Assembly (NCBI RefSeq): GCF_041146795.1
Contig: NC_135169.1
Span: forward strand, 7,894,264-7,958,263
Reading direction: 5' to 3'
Length of the DNA stretch: 64,000 nucleotides
DNA from: Maylandia zebra
Taxonomy: Eukaryota > Chordata > Actinopteri > Cichliformes > Cichlidae
Positions 47,101 to 60,000 of the stretch are shown here, in pieces (position 1 is the stretch's first letter; every line of letters begins with the position of its first letter). A program made the position numbers and the translations under genes. The notes under the pieces were generated by a model, which saw only the letters and a list, made by a program, of their open reading frames with translations, ran no database searches and was not told the DNA's origin.

Positions 47101-50100
47101 AGACTTGTTCCTGGGTAAGAGTTCAGACATATGTTGCTTGTAACTGCATTTATTTTGGGCCTGCATAAGTGACAGTTTAGTTCCAGAAGTAAGCGAGAGT
47201 AAGAAGGTCAACAGGAAGCATCTGGCGAAGGAACAGAGGAAGGAACTGTTCTTTTTGAATGTGTCAAAGGTTGTGGTTACTGTAACTGATGCATGTTATC
47301 TATCTGCTTTGACGCACGAGGGGCGTCATAAACGATACCCTGATATTATAAAAACAACTGCTGGTGTATTGTTCGGGGGAGATCGACGCCGACTGTGTGA
47401 CAGTGTTCATCTCCCCACACGTGTGTTTAATACGGGGGTTTTATGCTGAGGATTGTGATGGTGTATTTCCTCCACACGTGTTTAATAAAATCATTGTTTT
47501 GACGCATTTGGACCTGCGGTCGTTTGTCTCTCACCTCAATCACGAATCGGGACATGTTACAGATATAATAGAAGCCAAGTTAAGAAAAGATACCATGTCC
47601 ACTGTTGATACTTTATTAACCTAATAACTGAATTAATTAATAAGCAAAAGTATGAAAGCAAGAACATTTAAAAACCTGAAAGTAGAGACTCAAATGCTTG
47701 AAAGCTTTTGGATCTAAAACCTGTCAAACATATGTGTGCTTGCTTATTAGTAGCCCAGAGCTACTTGTACTCTTTGAAGCCCACTTTATTGGTTATTAAT
47801 CATAATCTCAAAGAGATAAATTAGATAAATCCAGTTTATTAGCCTACCCTTTTACAAAGACACATAGTCGAACCTTTTTGAACATTTATCCCACACTTAG
47901 AAAGGATACAGTAGATATTGTCAGCATGTCCTTCTGTTAATTCACAGAAAAAGGAAGGAATTAATCAGATAAATCTTTTAAAAGGATTGCTTCTTTCAAG
48001 TTTAGGGACATAATGAAAGATTGATTATATAATATATAATATAATATATTATATATTATATCATTTTGCCTCAACTGTCTGTATTTTGAGTGGTTGCATA
48101 ACCTGCCACTGTGTGCTGTTCTTTTGCAAAATATGAGCGTCATGGTATTGATGTATTCAAAGTCCATGCAAAGAACTTCTTTTCATACATGTGCAGTTGC
48201 TTGGGCTCTACGTATACTGGACAGCAGATTCTTCATGACTCTTTTCAAAACAGCAACATCCATACTCAAAGAATACTCACTCTTGAGCCCTGTACTCCTT
48301 TGTTTTTCTAAATTCGACACTTTCTGATATAGGTTTTGCAGCTTTTTCTTTTTGTATTTATAGCACTTTCGTGGAGTTACATAAAGCACCAATGGATAAT
48401 TACCAAGGTAATAAGTAATATCAGAAGACTGAGAACGACTCTTAGAGCTCTGGTACACGAATGGCAGAGAAACCAGACAAACACAGTTGTGTGGCTTTAA
48501 AAGTGCTTCAGTGATGTTAAGCCTTGTAAAATAAATTTGTAAACAACACAGTATTTCAACAGGTTTTAACAGAATGTCAAGTATAAAAATTTCCCCCAAA
48601 GTAGCAAAAAAATTGAATAAAATAAAATTGTGCACAAGTAAAAGAATTAGTCTTTTTTAAGTCCAAGTGGTACCGGTGGGGCCCATGACAAACAGGTGTA
48701 TTCCAATAGAATTCGTCCGACAAGGAGTGTGTGTGATTGTCTGTCCTACCGTACTACTTGTACAGTAGAGGATTTTAGTCCATCAATGTGCGCGTGAGTG
48801 TGCATGTATATGTATATCGTCTCCTAGGATCTTGAGTTGGCTCGCCATCCAGTGAACACTGAACACTCTGGGTCCTGGAATCGCTGACCTGGTCTTTGGA
48901 TTCGTCCCATATAAAAACCTGACCTATAAACAATGGCCAAATATATGTCACGTGCCCTTTAAGGATAACTCTCACAAATTAAACTAAAGTAGTGTCACAG
49001 TGCAGTAACAACTATTCAGATAAGTTATCATCAATTCAATCATTATCAGTTCAGTCACGTTGTACAACATTAAAATATCAAGTTTCAAAGGTCAAAGTAT
49101 CAATATCCAAAATTTCACAGTATCAAGGTTCAATACTTATTTGTAACCTGCAGTAACATTAAAGATTATCTACAAGGTTTTAAACATTCAGGAATTATAG
49201 CCACCATATAATTCACTTTCATTGTAAACATTGATTACATCCATCAAAATAACTCACTGTACATATATATCTAATCACAAATAAATAAGTATATTACCCC
49301 TTTTAAGAAATGGATTAATATGCAAATGCTTATCAGAAATTGAAGAAAGTGCAAATAATCAATTTCAATAACACGTAAACACAAGGACTCAGTCCACAAA
49401 TAGGAGTATTAAAATAGACGTGCTAAATCCCGCTTGTACCATAGGCCTACTAGTACAAGTGGAAATACACTAAAAATTACCTCCAAGTATTCAATACTGA
49501 GTATTGTAAAACAACTGATTGACATCAAAATTTAAACAGTAAGCAGGATAAAGTCTGCTTACAATTATCTCTCATAAAGTTATTTTTAGCTGCTTTAACC
49601 ATTTACAGCTTTTCACATGTTAATGACTTAGTTAATGATCTAACTAGCATAGCAACAGTGCGTTTCAGAGACATCCAATAACTGTACCCACACTCCGCCC
49701 ATCACGTGTCTGATTAGCCACATTTAGCTTACCGCCGTCGAGTGGATGCTCAGCGTTTATGTGGAGCCACAGCTCTGTAAACCTTCCGGTTTCGCTCTGC
49801 CTTTGACAACAACAAGTGCAAATACATAATTTGTGAAAAATATCAGTTTAGATGGTATTTTTTTAACTCATTAAAAGGTTAATTTCTCCAGCTTACCGAT
49901 AACAAAGTTTTAGTCCGTCTGCTCTGTTCGGCTGTAGGAGCAAGAGACTGAAAACTTGGGAGCTGGTACTAAGGAGGGACAAGAGCTGCCTAGAGCTTCA
50001 CCGATTGGCTGACATGCGAGGAGTGGAGTAAAACAATAGGTTCTCATCAGAGCTCATCAACCCTCTGAGAAAACTTAACCCTTGTTTGACCAAAGCATAT

Positions 50101-50640
50101 CATATATAATCTGCGTCCCTTCTATATTTAAATAAATATTTTGATCTTTCATTAACAGGGACAGTAAGAACAGAACAATGAACATTAAATGTTTTAATTT
50201 TTCCTCTCTTTTTTTGTTTGAGATGATTTCAGGAACTGGGTTACATATTTCCTTGTAACAACCCCCAGGATGCCATTTATTTAGGATGACATTGTTGTGG
50301 ATTCTATTCTTTATGTTTTCTGCTTTTGGACTGAGGGTATCTAATACACACGTTGTCACTTTTTTTTGTACTAGCAGCTGTTAAATGAGCACACAGAGGC
50401 CTCTGCTTTTACTTTGGCAAGTCTGTTTTTATTATGTCTCAGGGTCCAGACTGTTGAACACTTTAACATCCTGCTGATGCTTCACATCACCGTCTTTATG
50501 ATAAAAAACATGTTCTCTCATTAACAGATGTCTGAGCTGTCACTTGTTATGAAAATGGACCCAGTGTGTTTCTGCGTTGTGTCTGACAAAGAGTAAAAGT
50601 CAAAGTATGAATGACATCCAAGTAAATAACTTGCTCGCTC
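47100..50640. other. Long non-coding region
   Basis: No gene recognised. 47395-47565 resembles an LTR end (AATAAAATCATTGTTTTGACG, terminal GGGACATGTTACA). A 150-codon minus-strand ORF (48635-48183) with a basic patch (KCYKYKKKKLQNLYQKV) has no family I can name and no splice support. 48640-50060 shows nothing I can support. Confidence 0.4.
48023..48064. repeat. AT-rich near-palindrome
   Basis: Alternating ATATAATATATAATATAAT and its near reverse complement lie back to back with almost no spacer. This would extrude as a cruciform and is a common site of instability. No gene context. Confidence 0.7.
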
Positions 50641-50929
50641 CAGCTCCTACAACCAAATACAAACAGTGGGGGAGAGGGTTAGCTCAACCCACCACAACTC
50701 CCAAGCTAGCCAGAATTATATATTCATGCTAGCATTAATGGCACCTAAAACACATTTGTGGCACACATATACTACACATTTATAGCATCTAATAAAAACT
50801 GGCACAATGATGACAATAACTGAACTAAAGACACACATTCAGAAATATCAGGGTGACTAAATATGCATTATATGTGTGTTTTACAGTGTCTGGAAAGAAA
50901 TGACACCAACCTCTCCCACAGGGGAATTG

Positions 50930-51790
50930 TAGAAAAGGGGCAAGGCCAAAGGGGGCCGACCGTGCGGACAGCAACGGCGGCGGGAATGCAAGTCCGGAGG
51001 CCGGCCACACGGAAGGCAGTGGCAGCGTTTAGGAGGTCGTCCACGCGGAAGGCGGGGGTGGCAACAGAAGTCCGGAGGCCGGCCACGCTGGTGATGATGC
51101 CCAACAAGCGGCCTGACAAGTGACCGATGATGTTGAGGCGGCAGTTTGGAACCTGAAGGTGGCATGATCCCTGCAGCACCAGGCGAGGCGGAGGCTGGAC
51201 CAGACAAGGCAGAAGCTAAAGCAGAGGCTGGACCAGACGAAGCAGAGGCTGGACCAGGCGAAAATAAACATGACAACCAAACCCCAAGAACTAATACAAA
51301 ATCAGAATAAACTAGAAAATAATAATCATAAACTCAAAGCGCTGGGTCACCGACCCAGGACCATGACAGTACCCCCCCCCCCCCCCCCAAGGGCTGGCTC
51401 CCGACAGCCCCAAAACACACCACCAGATCCGGGTGGGCAGCGGGGGGCCCAGGAAGGAGGGCCCGGAACAGAGCAAAACAAGAGCCCCCCAGGAAGGCAA
51501 ACCAAATGTCCAAAACGCGCACAGAGGAGCAGAGTCAGAAACATAGTTCAGGTCTATGTTTCGGCCTGGGGGCCGAGAGCACCGAAGGCCAGGGTGAGAC
51601 AGTTCAGGGGGCCGGCCATGAGGAAGGCAACGGTGGCGCCGAGAAAGCAGTTCTGAGGGCCGGCCAATGAGGAAGGAGGAAGGCAATGGCGGCGGTGAGA
51701 AAGCAGTTCTGGAGGCCAACCGTGCAGACGGCAACGGCGGCGGCGAGGAAGCAGTTCTGGTGGCCGACCGTGCGGAAGTATGTAGTTGGT
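50930..51790. repeat. GC-rich minisatellite-like repeat region
   Basis: Units of about 48-54 bp recur, such as GGCAACGGCGGCGGCGAGGA, with AAGCAGTTCTGG and GGCCGGCCA, at 51598-51775. Related motifs (AAGTCCGGAGGCCGGCCAC) lie at 50980-51110. A shorter GAGGCTGGACCAG repeat lies at 51185-51260, and a run of 17 C sits at about 51372-51388. The translated frames are low-complexity (GNGGGEEAVL type), and I treat them as non-coding repeat sequence. Confidence 0.7.
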
Positions 51791-52010
51791 GGTATAGTGA
51801 AGGAATGTCTCATCCTAGGAGGTCTGTAACACTCCAGGGTGTTCTGGCTTCACCCCCACATCCTAGGAGCATGAGAGAGGTCGTACCTTGTCTTATTGTT
51901 TTACGGTAGGATTAACGTAGCTATGTCAGTTTTAGTTTAAGTGCTTTTTTACATATAGATGAACTGTTGGATTTTCCAGACCAGCAGGTTAAAAGAAGTC
52001 GTTTATGTGG

Positions 52011-52066
<56 letters not shown>

Positions 52067-52205
52067 AAGTATAAATAAAGACCGGGGCAGTTTCTCGGGG
52101 CGAGTCTCAGTTCTGGAGGCTGCCCTTGCTAGCAAGAAGTTCTGTGTGTTTCTCTTCTCTGAGTCTTTACTGAAGAAGTGTTTTAGAGTATATTTTTTTG
52201 ACACT
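51781..52205 (+). other. LTR-like segment containing an (AC)n tract
   Basis: Starts near TGTAGTTGGTGG, contains (AC)n at 52012-52064, then TATAAATAAAGACCGGGG (TATA/polyadenylation-like), and ends TATTTTTTTGACA. The layout is that of a U3-R-U5, but no target duplication or partner was found, so the borders are approximate. Confidence 0.4.
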
Positions 52206-52472
52206 GTCACAGAGTGGAGACCTGTCCATGTCTACCTCTGCTGTCATATTTGGATATTAGAAACTTCCTCTTTCTGCTTGTTGGACAGTTCAGTGTTTCT
52301 TCTTTCCATAGAAATATGTAAATGAGTCTGTATATAACTCATATTAACAGTGTGTCTTTGAGTCAGGGCTAAAAACAGTTTGTTCATATTGAAATATTGA
52401 GTACAAAGAGAGAGTGTGTTAGTTTGTTTCCTCCAAATGACAGAAAAGTCATTTTCATGTGACAGAGCGACG

Positions 52473-54209
52473 ATGCAGTGGAGTCTGTTTCTGCTTCTTC
52501 TGATGGGTGAGTGATCATTTTACCAGGGCTCCTGATTGTTTCCACCTGAAATCCTTTAGTTTGATCAGGACTCATTAAACAAATGAACTCTTACTGAGAA
52601 AATCAAGGATTGACCTGTAAACTGGACAGTTTGATGGGAACATGAGTTTCCTGCTTGTATCAGCAGATATTCAACAGTATTCCTTCTGTTTCAGGTCAGT
52701 GTGTCTTCATCACATGTCAGCTGTATGAGTACCACTTTATTAAAGAAGAGATGAGCTGGGATGAAGCACGGGCATACTGCAGAGAGAACTACACAGACCT
52801 GGCCAAAGTGTTTGACCTGACAGACATGAGAAGACTTCAAGACTCTGCACAGAATCAAACAGAAGCCTGGATTGGACTGTACAGCGAGCCAGGAAGAGAC
52901 AACAGGAGGTGGCACTGGTCTCTGCCGGGGGAGGAATACACTGAAAATAAGACCTGTTGGGGAGATACAGAGCCAAATGATGGAGCATACCCTGAGAACT
53001 GTGTGATGACAGTAGACAAGTGGGCAGATTATCCATGTAGTGACACATTTCAGTTCATCTGCTATGACGGTGAGAATATGTGGACAGTAATATGATAATA
53101 CAATATTTAATAATGTTATAATGTAGTTTATAATCCGAGTTATATCATATGGTCTTGAAAGAGACAGTTTGAAGAATGAGAGAAATTAGTTGATAAAGAT
53201 GTTTTTGTGTTTTTCTGTTGACTCGACAGCAACAATGAAAAACAACAAAACCTTTCATTTGACTGAGACGTCTGTGACCTGGACTCAGGCTCAGAGCTAC
53301 TGCAGACAGCATCACACCGACCTGGCCAGTGGACTCAATCAGATATACAGTGAAGAGTTTAAGAAGCTGAAGAACTCTAAAGCCCCTAAGGTGAACTCGT
53401 GGATCGGCCTGTTCAGAGACAGCTGGAGGTGGTCAGATGGGAGTAACTTCTCTTTCAGATACTGGGACATGGACTCATTTAATGATGGACTAAACAACAG
53501 GAAATGTGCTACGACTCTGTTAGAGAGATCAGGAAGATGGAGCTCTGCTGGATGTGACCAAAGAAAGCCTTTCTTCTGCTATGATGGTGAGTTTACACAG
53601 ATTTATCTCAGCTGTTTCTCCAATAGATGAACTGCTGGAGTCACTGAGAGGATTTAGGTCAGTGTGTTTCTTCAGCCACTTATTTCTGCAGGTGAAGATG
53701 TTTAGCTGATGGTTGGAACAGAGATTTCTCTGTAGAGCTGCTGATTCGTCTGAAGAATCACTGAAGTGTTTTCTTTTGTTCTTCCAGTGAAACTGGACCA
53801 AACATCCAGAGACTTGAAGTCCAGATTCAACTGATTTCATGTTTTCTCTGATTTTATGGCAGATAAACTGATTCTGATCAGGGAAAACAAAACCTGGGAG
53901 GAAGCCTTGAATTACTGCAGACAGACACATCATGACCTGGTTTCAATCAGGAACCCTCATCAGCAGCGATGGGTCCAGGAAAGAGCCAAAAACGCCTCGA
54001 CTCCTTTCGTGTGGCTGGGACTGCAGTACGGCTGTGCTGCACGTTTGTGGCTTTGGGTCACTGATTATGTAGTGTGCTATGAGAGGTGGGCTTCAGGGGG
54101 AAGGACTGAAGCCTGTGGCATGTCTGCAGCCATGACCACAGGAGGGCAGCACGAGTGGGTCAGTCAGAGGAAAAATGAGACATTTAATTTTATTTGTATA
54201 AAACACTAA
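52473..54209 (+). CDS. C-type lectin-like protein with three CTLDs
   Basis: Four exons in consistent phase 1: 52473-52506, 52695-53069, 53230-53586 and 53863-54209, giving 370 residues. Exon 1 encodes a short hydrophobic leader (MQWSLFLLLLMG). Each later exon encodes one C-type lectin-like domain. CTLD1 (about 12-136) has AWIGLY, the mannose-type calcium-site motif EPN (TEPNDG), NCVM and a terminal FICYD; its second calcium-site motif is KWADYPC rather than canonical WND. CTLD2 (about 137-255) has SWIGLF and CDQRKPFFCYD but no EPN. CTLD3 (about 256-370) has VWLGLQYGC and TFNFIC, also without EPN. No TM helix follows CTLD3, so the product is probably secreted. The family resembles fish mannose-receptor-like or selectin-like lectins expanded near immune loci. 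Poly(A) signal AATAAA is at 54636. Sugar binding would rest on CTLD1 alone. Confidence 0.88.
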
Positions 54210-54930
54210 AGTTTAAACCTAAAGTCACTTCTTAGCTGCACATGTAGATTTTCTGGGGTGAACTCTGTGTTTCTGCTCAGTGTTTACAGTCTCTGGGTTT
54301 GAAAATGACCAACAGATTATTACCTGCAGCTTAGACATTTGCAGAGAGCAGTCTGTGTTTCATGTCCTCTCCTTTACCAGAGTCAGGAGCATCTTGGTTT
54401 CTTCCTTCATTGTTGCTGGATTGGTTCATTATTAAACTGTAGCAGGATGTTTGTTGTATTTAGTTCAGATAAGGTGAAGATTTTAATGTTTCTGCTTCAT
54501 GTGCTGTAAATCTTTGTATCGCACCATTGTATCCTCAGCTTGAATTACAAAGCCTGTCACTAAAAGCAGGTAAAACCATGTTTGTGTCATGACTCCATAT
54601 GAGCTCCATAATCTGATCATGTGTTCATGAAGACAAATAAACCTTCATTTAACCAAGTCTGTCACTGTTACAGCTTTCACAGGAACAAATACAAACAGCG
54701 CCACCTAAAGGTAAAACCAGGAAACTAACATGTAGCTCCATGACATTTCCACAAATGAAGATATGCAGGAACTGGAAATGAGTCTTTCACATCACTGTGG
54801 AGGAGTTTTTGGTCGTGTTTATTTGGCAGAATTGTTTGAATTCAGACACATTAGAGGTTTTTCAAGTTCATCCCAAATAAACTTGATCTGATTCAATCTG
54901 ATTCAGACTTGGACTCAGACACTCCAAAAC

Positions 54931-55313
54931 GGTTGATCTAATTTCCTTGTGTTGGTGTCGTTCCCAGATCATCATACTAAATGTTGTTCCAGGATCAACA
55001 TTGCAGTGACCAATCAGAATGTTGTGACGTCATACTTTTGCGACTTCGGGAAAAACCGCCGTAAAACAAAAAACTGTACTTAAGCTGCTTGAAACCGCCT
55101 CTGCCCGCCGATCAACGGACCCTGACCCTAACCGTAACCCTTTAAGAATTGATATTGTCCTTGCAACATTGGAATTTCATAAATGCACGAATGGCTTGGC
55201 GCGCAAAGGAATAACGTCACAACAATGTGATTGGTCACTTGCAATGTTGAACCTGGAACAACATTTTCATGATGGTCTGGGAACAACACCAACACGAGGA
55301 AATCAGATCATCC
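54931..55313. mobile_element. 383-bp foldback MITE with 9-bp TSD
   Basis: The 9-bp repeat CTCCAAAAC stands at 54922-54930 and 55314-55322. Inside, long inverted repeats run inward (left GGTTGATCTAATTTCCTTGT; right the near reverse complement ending AAATCAGATCATCC) and extend about 100 bp per arm, including GTGACCAATCA and TGATTGGTCAC. There is no ORF of interest. A 9-bp TSD with very long TIRs is the signature of Mutator-like (MULE) derivatives. Confidence 0.85.
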
Positions 55314-55782
55314 CTCCAAAACCTTCATTTTGGTTGAGCCATTCAGAGTTGGACTTGCTGGTCTCTCTGCGTAACCTCAGTGCTCTTGAGGACATAAACT
55401 GATGTTTGGACATCCTCCTTCAGGATTTCTGAGAGCAGAATTCATCCTGAGGCAGTGCAGCAGCCCAGACCATCACACCACGTCTGACTGCTGCTGTGAG
55501 GTGTTTTTTTATGAAATCCTGTTATTCTGATGTCTGATGTAGCGGGACTCAAACCTTCCATAAAGTTCAGCTTTTGTCTCTTCAATCCACAGAAGAGTTT
55601 CTGAGGAGGATCATCCAGATGTGAGATGAGCCTTTGTGTTGTTTTTGCTGAGCAGTGGTTTTCTCATTTTCTCCACTCAAAAATAAATCCTAACTTCCCA
55701 AATTTAAATAAATGGCTTTATTGCTGAATTTCTGGGTCAACCTAATTTCACTAGACGTTCCCAGTATTTTCAGTGGTGGACA

Positions 55783-56479
55783 GATGGGATGTACCACTTT
55801 CAGAGGGCTGTTATAGAACAGTCCAACTGATGATGGGTTTCACTTCATGGTCAGCTATAAATCCATGCCTTTTGAACATGTTTGATGTTTCAACTATAAG
55901 TGGTTGAAACATGGTCAACTATAAGTAGTGATGTGACGTTCTGTATCGAGGCTTCGGAGCGTGTGTCGAGTAATGGAGGGGGCGTTTCCGCGAAGCGCGT
56001 ATCGAGGCTTGCTTCATTTATGGGAGGAGCTGAAAATGATGACGTCCGAAGCCTCGCTGCCCGGCTGTACCACGTGACTGGTTCATGAAGCGGTTCGAAC
56101 TTTGCCGCAAATAATCATTTTCCATACTGCCAGCATAAATATACACAGTATACTGCCATCACTACACTATAGGTGTTTTACACACTCCTTTTGTTGTTGA
56201 CATTTACAGGCTGTGTGCAAAATGCCACACTCTTCAAATTCATGCCAGCTATTATTTTTACGTCCAGTAGGTGTCCTGCTAGAGCAAATGAAGCTTCATG
56301 AAGCTTCGCGTTGGGGTGAACCAATTGGATGAAAAGCTTCAGTGCTTCATGGGGCTTCATCTGCCCATCACTAACTATAAGTATGTAACCTTGGTTTCTG
56401 GTTGTGGTGGTCTTACCTGGTTTCTTTTGGCTGTGGCTATACTTCAGACTACAGTTTATCTTAAAAATGCTTTTCCATA
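55783..56479. repeat. Duplicated left flank of the MHC block (part 1)
   Basis: Paralogue of 22581-22787, interrupted by the hAT MITE at 55926-56373 and then by the gypsy element at 56480. GGGATGTACCACTTTCAG, AACAGTCCAACTGATGATGG and CAGACTACAGTTTATC are the shared landmarks. Confidence 0.85.
55926..56373. mobile_element. 448-bp hAT-type MITE with 8-bp TSD
   Basis: Ends TAGTGATG and CATCACTA are inverted. ACTATAAG is duplicated at 55918-55925 and 56374-56381. The paralogous site at 22683-22700 (CAACTGTAAGTATG) has no insert, so this element arrived after the block duplication or was never shared. No ORF. Confidence 0.92.
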
Positions 56480-56964
56480 TGTGATGGATGCATGCAACCA
56501 CACAACTGAGATACTTAGTTACCTGACCTCCGCTCCAGTCCTTCCTGGTTTGGCTGAAAGAGGAGGCTGAGGGTGGAGCTGGTTTAAATGCAGAAGCCAA
56601 TAAAGTGGAATGGACCATCTATTGTGATCATGCAGGGGGAATGGGGTTCTTCTTGAATGATGGTTATCTGTTATCTCTTTAGTTTTCACCTTTGGTGTAT
56701 ATAATGGTTTATTCATTTGCTATATAACTGGAGCTGTTTCTCATTTGGGCAGGTCAGTTTGTTGAGTTATGTTTTTGTTAAGTGATTTTTGAGTAGTGGT
56801 CTGTTAAGTTAACCTCTTTTATGGGCCCACTTGGTTCTTAAAGACTTTATTTTTTGTTATTTTGAATTTTTGTAATCATCTTGTCCTTTTGGGGGGTATA
56901 ATAAAACCCATTTTTTGAAGTTTACATTCGTGCCTGTGTGTTCCTGGCTGCTTGGTTCATGACA
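56480..56964 (+). repeat. 5' LTR of the gypsy element
   Basis: TGTGATGGATG ... TTCATGACA, 485 bp. TGTATATAATGG near 56694-56705 may be the TATA region and TATAATAAAACCC near 56898 the polyadenylation signal. Confidence 0.93.
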
Positions 56965-56985
56965 ATTGGTGGCAGCAGTGGGATA
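56965..56985 (+). promoter_or_regulatory. Probable primer-binding site
   Basis: ATTGGTGGCAGCAGTGGGAT directly follows the 5' LTR. The TGG start fits the 3' CCA of a tRNA primer. Which tRNA is used is not determined. Confidence 0.55.
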
Positions 56986-57054
56986 CAGCCAGTTTAAAAA
57001 AAATACACACACACAAAAAAAGGCACTTTTTTTTTTTCCACTCCTTATCGAACC

Positions 57055-60000
57055 ATGCAGAGAGGAGCAAGGAGTGCGAGAGTAGTCCGAGGAGATGTAC
57101 CAAGCCAGCAAATGGGCTCAGAAGGACAAGTCGATGGAGAACAGGAGGAGAATGGAGCTTCTGGAGGGGTAGACAGCACTGAGGGCCAAGGTAGGGAGCC
57201 AACGATATCGGATCTGATCTCTCTTCTCCGTTCACATATGGGCCAGCAGGAGGCCAGAGAGGCTAAACAGAAGGAGGAGAGTGCAAAGCAAGAACAACGT
57301 TTTAAAGCACTTCAACACCAGTTTCAGTTGTTACAGGTAGAAGTACAAGCCCGCACTTCTCCAGTGCCTGAAGGTCAGGCAGCTGAATCACCTGATCCAG
57401 CATCTCTAGATGATGACATTCTTCCCCAAGCTGGTCCCAGTATATCAGTTACTGGTTCATCAGGTCAGTCCCATTTTCTGGAGCCTAAGTTGCAAAAACT
57501 CACCAACGAGGATGATATTGAACATTTTTTGATTACCTTCGAACGCATTGCAATGGCCTGTCGGTGGCAGAGACATGATTGGGTTTTTCACCTTGTACCG
57601 CTGCTTACGGGCAAAGCAAGAGGTGCATATGTACATATGGATGTTGATGATTTTTTGGATTATGACAAGGTTAAGGCAGCTATTCTTTATAAATATGATA
57701 TCAATCCTGAGACCTATAGGCAGAGATTTCGATCTCTTGATGTAAACCCTGCAGAAAGCCCTAAAGAGTTGTATGCACGGCTGAAGGAGCTTTATGTAAA
57801 ATGGGTCCACCCTGAAGATAAAACCATTCAGGACATTGGGGAAATCATCATTCTTGAGCAATATTTACGAATGCTATCTCCCGAGTTGCAGGTGTGGATA
57901 AAAGAGCATAATCCGCCTTCTGCTGCTGAGGCTGCAAAGCTGGCTGACGTTTTTGTGGCGGCACGGAAAAAGGGACAGCCTTGGAGCTTCATGGCTTGGA
58001 AAACGAAGGACAGCCGAAAATCACTCCCGCAAAGACCAGCTGCCAATGTGAGTAGGGCTTCATATAGCCACTCACCCAATGGGTCTTTGAAGTCCCCGGC
58101 CAAACCCTTGGTATGCTATCTTTGTGGAATGGAAGGTCATACAAAGCCCATGTGCCCTGAAAACTCAGCTAAATTAACCCAAATGTGCTTTGTGCCTCGA
58201 AACCATGATAACTCTGAGATAAAATTAGACAGAGGGTTAAAGATGACATCAGTTGAGATTAATGGTGATACATTAAAGGCACTAATTGATACAGGTAGCA
58301 CACAGACTCTTGTACACAGACAGTTTGTCCCCTTAAATAGTATTAATATGACTGAAACGATTCCTGTTTGTTGTGTTCATGGAGATGAAAAGCCTTATCC
58401 AACAGCGGACCTATACATCAAGGTGCAAGGACAGGTTTATCTCCTGAATATTGGGGTTGCAGATAATTTACCATTCCCTGTTATATTAGGCCGTGATCTA
58501 CCTGTGCTGTTTGACCTTTTGGATTATAGCCACACATGCAATGTTGCAGTAACTAGGGCTCAAGCTATGAAGCCAGCAGATGCCACTCAGACCCTTAGTG
58601 CTCTGCCATTTTATGAGGCAGAATTAGAGACGGCACCCGGGAAGTTGCGCAAGTCCCGCATGGAGAGGAGGCGAGAGAAATTTCATCATACTATTGTGAA
58701 AGCATCTCCTGTCTGTGAACCTGAAATGTCTTTGGACTTTAAAGTCCCAGCTAATATCACTGAGATGCAACACAATGATCCAGTATTAGCACCCTTTTTT
58801 CAGAAAGCCAAAAAACAAGGACATGAGATGGAACCAGATATTAACAGCAGTGAGGATTTTTTTCTGAAAGATGGCATTCTTTATCGCCGGCAAAGATCAC
58901 AGGTACAGCTGATGGTTCCTAGTGGAGTCAGGGAGGTGGTACTGAATTTGGGGCACTCTGTGCTGTGGGCAGGACATTTAGGGAAGCATAAAACCATGGC
59001 TCGCATTAGGAAGCATTTCCACTGGCCGGGCCTGCGTGCTGATGTGGCCCAATTTTGTAAAAGCTGCCCTCAGTGCCAAAAGACTTCCATCAAAACCCCC
59101 TCCAGAGCTCCACTTCAGCCTTTGCCAGTTATTAGCACCCCATTTGAACGGTTGGGGATGGATGTTGTCGGACCTGTTGAGAAAAGCAGGGCAGGGAACC
59201 GTTACATGCTGGTAATAACTGATTATGCCACAAAGTACCCTGAAGTTTTTCCTCTTAAATCTGTAAAGGCCAAGTCTGTGGCTTTTTGTCTGGTGCAATT
59301 TTTCTCAAGGGTGGGATTCCCTCGTGAGATCCTGACAGACCGTGGGACTAATTTTATGTCAACTTTATTAAAACAGGTCTATCAGCTTCTTGGCATTAAA
59401 GGGCTAAGGACTACTCCATACCATCCTCAAACAGATGGCCTGACGAAGCGCTTTAACCAGACCCTGAAGCAGATGTTGCGCAAGTTTGTGAATGACACTG
59501 GTACTGACTGGGATCAGTGGCTGCCTTACCTGCTCTTTGCGTATAGAGAAGTACCCCAAGTTTCTACTGGCTTTTCACCTTTTGAACTGTTATATGGTCA
59601 TGAAGTAAGGGGGCCCCTCTCTTTGCTGAAAGAAATGTGGGAGGGTGACCGGAGTGAGGCAGGGGCTACTAATGTCATCTCATATGTTATACAGATGAGG
59701 GAGCGACTTGAGAAGATGACTGAGCTAGCCCAAGCTCATATGGTAGCTGCCCAGCAACATCAGAAGGTCTGGTATGATCGGTCAGCTCGGGAGAGGTCAT
59801 TTGAACCTGGACAAAAGGTACTTGTACTCCTTCCAAATGATGACCGTAAGCTGTTAGCTAAATGGCAAGGACCTTTTCAGATTCAGCAGAAACTGGGAGC
59901 TACCACCTATTGGCTGGCAACTCCAGGTCACTCTCGCTCCAGTAGAGTTTTGCATGTAAATCTCCTGAAGGAGTGGGTGGAGAGGCCGAAGAGAGCAGAA

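Noticed and set aside
48183-48635. 150-codon minus-strand ORF with a basic patch
   Set aside because: Considered as a THAP/P-element-type fragment, but I could not identify a diagnostic motif, so no call was made.
50868-51813. Several 60-140 codon ORFs on both strands
   Set aside because: They track the GC-rich minisatellite; low-complexity repeats, with no consistent start or conserved domain.
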